From Odontesthes bonariensis (lineage: Eukaryota > Chordata > Actinopteri > Atheriniformes > Atherinopsidae), in the NCBI RefSeq assembly GCF_027942865.1, contig NC_134515.1, positions 29,378,449 to 29,442,448 on the forward strand: a DNA stretch of 64,000 nt, in the 5' to 3' direction. Position numbers and translations under genes: made by a program. Each line of letters begins with the position of its first letter. Positions within the stretch are counted from its first letter, which is position 1. Shown here in pieces: positions 61,401-64,000 of the stretch. The notes beneath the pieces are model-generated. The model saw only the letters and a program-made list of their open reading frames with translations, did no database searches and was not told the origin of the DNA.

Positions 61401-62597
61401 CGTTGACCACATTCTGCCCCTGGTCACTAGATGTGAGACGCAGGGATTTGCTTGTCACGCTGGGCTTGTAGTAGATATCTCCATCAAACACAAAGACCTG
61501 GCAGCAGCAACACAGATACACATTGCCAGTCCATTATCAAAGACAGCAAGGTTACAGACTTCCCAGCTGGCTGCCTGATTTCAAAGGCGACGCCATCCAA
61601 GTATGAACGAACGATTGGCCAGCACACACTCAGATGAGAGCCAGTGCATCTTTACTTGCCAGTTAATATGCTGCAGATGAGCACTGACATTACATTATCA
61701 GTATAAAACTATCCCATTATAGTGACACAGCCACTGCAGATGGAGTTAGTTTCATATTAACACAGAAGCAGTCATGCTGACAGGATGGAAATTGTGTCAA
61801 ATGGAGGATGCATTGATAGGTAATCGAGGAAATGTCATCATCATATTGTTGGATTTAGTTGATGCAGAAGACAACTCATTTATCAGGAAAACAAGCAAGC
61901 GCCTCGCTCACCAGCTGGTTCCCCTGAGGTCCCCAGGAAGCATACTGCAGCTCTGTCTTCTCCCTCTCTGGATGGCTAAGTTCCATCAGATCTCTGGAAC
62001 ACACACAAGAACTCTGACATAAGCCTTCCATCAGGGATAGCTGTCCTGTTTGAAGACTTCTGAAGTCCTTCCATGCCCTGCCCATGAGAGGGCTGCTGTG
62101 CCACGAGGAAAAAAGAGCAAGATGCAGAGAGGCAAAATGAAACGGAGAAGGGCACTGGTTCATGCAGGAGTGCAACATTTCTTTTTCCATAATCTCCATC
62201 TTCACCAGGCACACACAATCAGGCAATGATCAGCATTGCAGATCTTCCTGACATCCTTCTCCAAATCATTCCTCTGAAGTTCCGGGGATCATCCAAAGCA
62301 TCCAAGAAGATTTTCCACTGATAATGCTTAACATGAATCTCAGGCAGTGACATCAGAAGTACAGTACAAAACTTACAGTGTGGTTATTTATGGAACCTGG
62401 AGAAAAACAATGATGACGAATGGATGAAGTTTTGACTGAGTGAGACGCACTTTGGGGGACAGTTTTTCGATCCGCGGCTCTGCTTGCATTGGTAACGCTC
62501 ATGCCCAGTGCACCTCATGCATTAGCATTCACGATTCTACCTACCCATTAGCCACACTGTAGATAGCATAGGAGGCTGTGAAGGACTGAGAAAACAC
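46413..62597 (-). CDS. inactive dipeptidyl peptidase 10-like, 3' part (20 exons; 5' end outside window)
   Basis: Single-pass type II membrane protein family that lacks peptidase activity and serves as an auxiliary subunit of Kv4 potassium channels. Exons: 62545-62597, 61912-61993, 61377-61497, 61117-61271, 57372-57469, 57098-57221, 56682-56723, 56491-56595, 53743-53834, 52907-52954, 51720-51838, 51590-51637, 51213-51311, 49775-49841, 49429-49623, 49268-49322, 49077-49176, 48920-48978, 46725-46797, 46413-46630. They join in frame to 650 codons; about 150 N-terminal residues (tail, membrane helix, first propeller blade) are missing compared with human DPP10 (796, from memory). Visible: WTYEEEV (residues 83-88), LFVVNLYGPAHTLE, QHQCISCNL, then the hydrolase domain with GKAFGGYL, APITDF, HGTAD (Asp578), YPDEGH (His610) and an acidic tail. 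The DPP4 nucleophile Ser is Ala502 here (Gly in DPP10, Asp in DPP6). Closer to DPP10 than DPP6 (LPYID, HGTAD, HSAEL). Confidence 0.88.
46879..47739. mobile_element. 861-bp TTAA-flanked foldback element with a tiny ORF in its centre
   Basis: TTAA at 46875-46878 and 47740-47743. The left end reads AGGGGAAGTT and the right end is its complement with one base less. The arms (about 340 bp each) pair well, for example GAGCTGCCGTGTTGTTGTTA on the left against its reverse complement on the right. The unpaired centre (about 47225-47395) holds a start codon followed by 24 more codons and a stop. A piggyBac-like non-autonomous element is likely. It lies in the last intron of the DPP10-like gene. Different termini make it a separate family from the foldback in ankrd52. 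Confidence 0.8.
47292..47369 (+). other. 25-codon acidic ORF inside the foldback element
   Basis: Starts MAGYLSDFDDVDDNF, continues to a CDGRPY motif and stops shortly after. From memory, similar acidic N-termini with a DGxPY motif begin many predicted transposon-associated fish proteins (often labelled P2X7-like). Here it is probably the leftover first exon of an autonomous parent element, truncated by a stop. There is no evidence of expression. Confidence 0.35.
48285..48715 (+). pseudogene. internally deleted Tc1-like transposon remnant
   Basis: The left end has the CAGTCATAATATTAAAACTAC terminus type of a widespread fish Tc1-like element. It jumps directly to a piece of the DDE domain (MFCWNN...GIHMDF...YLNILQTSHFPLAIS) and then to the C-terminal region (RTPSNVLCPCPDR). 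The helix-turn-helix part and most of the catalytic domain are deleted. In the DPP10-like intron between the last two coding exons. Confidence 0.65.
49945..51080 (-). pseudogene. degenerate Tc1/mariner-superfamily transposon
   Basis: The left terminal stretch TTCATTGCAGACAGTATGAA and the neighbouring TTTCAGCCCTGCAACAAATTC-like text are characteristic of a highly repeated fish element. The minus-strand reading in the right half gives fragments of a helix-turn-helix N-terminus (KYLRILEECPCVKGKSASQSW), then sequence corresponding to the DDE region, with frameshifts and stops. It fills most of the DPP10-like intron between exons 49775-49841 and 51213-51311. Confidence 0.7.
52955..53742 (-). other. 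DPP10-like intron, no recognised content
   Basis: Unique-looking A/T-rich DNA. No repeat, RNA gene or exon was recognised. Confidence 0.4.
54430..55120 (+). pseudogene. Tc1/mariner transposase remnant, catalytic part
   Basis: Plus-strand frames, broken by shifts and stops, give KQGGGSITFC around 54841-54871 and ESPDLNL followed by NLWKEFKSSWLAAF around 54949-55017. These are the GGGSIMxWG and SPDLNPIENLW signatures of Tc1-type DDE transposases. No termini were identified. It lies in the DPP10-like intron between exons 53743-53834 and 56491-56595, in the orientation opposite to the host gene. Confidence 0.6.
55121..56490 (-). other. DPP10-like intron remainder, no recognised gene
   Basis: A/T-rich with several short A and T homopolymers (for example 55790-55803 and 55865-55875). 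No exon or element was recognised. Confidence 0.4.
58203..58405 (-). repeat. tRNA-derived SINE
   Basis: On the minus strand it begins GGTGGTCTGTGGCGTAGTGG (tRNA box A-like), followed about 45-50 bases later by GGTTCGAGTCCCG (box B). Next comes a non-tRNA body and a 3' end TTTGACAG-complement reading CTGTCAAATAAAGGCAAAAAA, running into an A/T-rich tail. That is the layout of a pol III SINE. It is too long and too divergent to be a functional tRNA gene, and the cloverleaf is not complete. Confidence 0.75.
59290..59700 (+). repeat. 3' end of a LINE-type retrotransposon
   Basis: The plus-strand frame contains KLWNDLPFHIRQAPSLSILK, the LWN-LP-IR-S-S-FK motif that ends many reverse transcriptase ORFs of the L2/Rex/CR1 kind. 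A 3' UTR follows with TACAGCACTTTGTTTCAGCC and GGGCTTTATAAATAAAGTTG, then a terminal (GTTGA)n-like microsatellite. The 5' part is absent, as in typical 5'-truncated insertions. The exact clade is not determined. Confidence 0.7.
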
Positions 62598-63070
62598 CTG
62601 AAAGAGGTAGAGGATATCATGCACACAAGTATGTCGCACATACACAATCACTAGAAAAAATTAGAAAGGCAAATGTTCAGTGATCCCAGAATTATTCAAT
62701 TGGCTTCATTCCCAAAGCAATGGAACCCAAGTGTGCTGTATTGCATTTATCTGTATTTGGACAGGCAGCCTTTTAATATCGCTTTGACTGTTAATCTTAG
62801 TGCTGTATGTGTAAGTTATCATTAAACTACTGGCAGCAATTTCATTAGCATTACTTTGTTACTTCCGTTACGAATGAACAAGAGAATGTTCCACCCTTAA
62901 GGCTAAAACGTGAAAGAAAAGTAAACTAAGATAGACTAACTAAACATTATTATTACAGCTAATATCCATCCAGCTGAGCTCTGTTGTGGCTTACAGCTCT
63001 GAATCAAGCTTCAGCAGCTCTGAATAACTAAATTAACATGCTGAAGTATCAGAACCAATTAATGTTTGCA

Positions 63071-63101
<31 letters not shown>

Positions 63102-64000
63102 GTGTGTGTGTGTGCGTGTTTGTTGATCTAAACTGATATCTGATGAAGTTGAGGTAATATACTGATTTCTACTATTCTCTCTGTTTTCTTGCACCAGAGG
63201 GTTGGAAGCAGCGTATTTGCCCACTGGCCTCTCAAATCCCCAGCCACTTGGAAAAACCAGTCCCTGCAGAAATTAAATGTCACATCCTCTATGCACCACA
63301 CTTAGCAGCGAAATTGGATTTTTCTTCAGTGCTGTTTGTCTGTTGTTAGAAAATGCATGGTCGGGGTGGCACAGCGCAAGGGTGCTGGGATAAAGGAGGA
63401 GAAATAATTTCGGATGCTACCTAAATTAAATCAACATTTGATCGCAGTGTAAAGTCTGAATGTGCAGAGTGTACAGGAAAAGAGCCGTTTCATGAAACAA
63501 AATAGCAACTAGAACAGGAAGAGGAAGGTATGAATTGGTCAAGCGCCAAAGGAAAAAGTGAGGGAAGGAAATCAGGAGAAGTGAACAAGACAGCAAGTTG
63601 AAGGGCGCATCACTCGTTGAGCCGAAAGGGCACAACATCGCCACCAGCACCATGTTCAATCAGCTGTTTTATGATTTGTTTAGAAACCCGGCGAGTTCTG
63701 CGAGTAATTTAACATCACAACGCCTTTGGCAGAGTCTCCGTGTTATTGCAGTTGCAATGTTTGTCTGTGTGATAAACAGAAAGGAAGAGTGAAAGCATCT
63801 GTCTCGGAGAGACAAATTGAATTCTAATGCGAGTGCCAGTAACATATCATAAATCCTCCAGCTCGCTCAGCTTGTCACCCCTCTTTTACTACCCACATCC
63901 TCCATGCTGCCAGAACAGAGGAGAGGGGGCACTATAAACAGATGAAACCCTCAGAAGATATTGTGACAAAGGATATGTGTAGAGATTACAAAATGCTTTG
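62598..64000 (-). other. DPP10-like intron running off the window edge
   Basis: No exon preceding VFSQSFTASY was found, so the next upstream exon lies outside the window. It contains a (TG)n microsatellite and otherwise unremarkable DNA. Confidence 0.5.
63070..63120. repeat. (TG)n microsatellite
   Basis: About 25 TG units with two CG interruptions, in the intron of the DPP10-like gene. Confidence 0.9.

Noticed and set aside
61774-62226. Long frames around the 61912-61993 exon
   Set aside because: Intron read-through in and out of frame; only 61912-61993 joins the neighbouring DPP10-like exons in phase.
1-64000. CRISPR arrays, operons, prokaryotic promoters or phage genes
   Set aside because: Nothing of the kind is visible; intron-exon structure and repeats show vertebrate nuclear DNA.

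Overview
This window is vertebrate nuclear DNA, almost certainly from a ray-finned (teleost) fish. Genes are split by GT-AG introns. Polyadenylation signals, CA/TG/CT microsatellites and many degenerate Tc1/mariner, hAT, TTAA-type foldback, SINE and LINE remnants fill the non-coding DNA. There is no bacterial operon, CRISPR array or phage.

Layout, left to right. (1) About 0.7-22.8 kb, minus strand: ankrd52, the ankyrin-repeat regulatory subunit C of protein phosphatase 6. I resolved 28 coding exons in one continuous frame (1082 codons plus stop), followed by a probable 3' UTR of nearly 10 kb. (2) 25.4-29.3 kb, plus strand: coq10a, a mitochondrial coenzyme Q-binding START-like protein, with 5 coding exons (249 codons plus stop). 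(3) 31.9-44.8 kb, minus strand: cs, mitochondrial citrate synthase, with 11 coding exons (469 codons plus stop) and one GC-AG intron. (4) 46.4-62.6 kb, minus strand: the 3' part of a DPP10-like inactive dipeptidyl peptidase. Twenty exons give 650 codons plus stop; the 5' end lies beyond the right edge.

The order and orientation ankrd52(-) / coq10a(+) / cs(-) match, from memory, the human 12q13 block ANKRD52-COQ10A-CS. This supports orthology. ankrd52 and coq10a are head to head across about 2.7 kb, and coq10a and cs are convergent. coq10a and cs both act in mitochondria (respiratory-chain ubiquinone handling and the first TCA-cycle step), but nothing here shows co-regulation. The DPP10-like gene beside cs is not, as far as I recall, part of the mammalian block, and it may be a fish-retained paralog.

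Mobile DNA is concentrated in introns and between genes: two long foldback elements bounded by TTAA, a hAT MITE with a near-perfect 8-bp target duplication, a 1.5-kb deleted hAT copy still encoding a transposase zinc finger, four degenerate Tc1/mariner copies, a tRNA-derived SINE and a LINE 3' end. The points most worth a second look are the Ala at the nucleophile position of the DPP10-like protein, a strong G-quadruplex motif with a CGG run just after the ankrd52 stop codon, the very long ankrd52 3' UTR, the GC donor in cs, and the TTAA foldback carrying a tiny acidic ORF. I found no convincing novel biological system.
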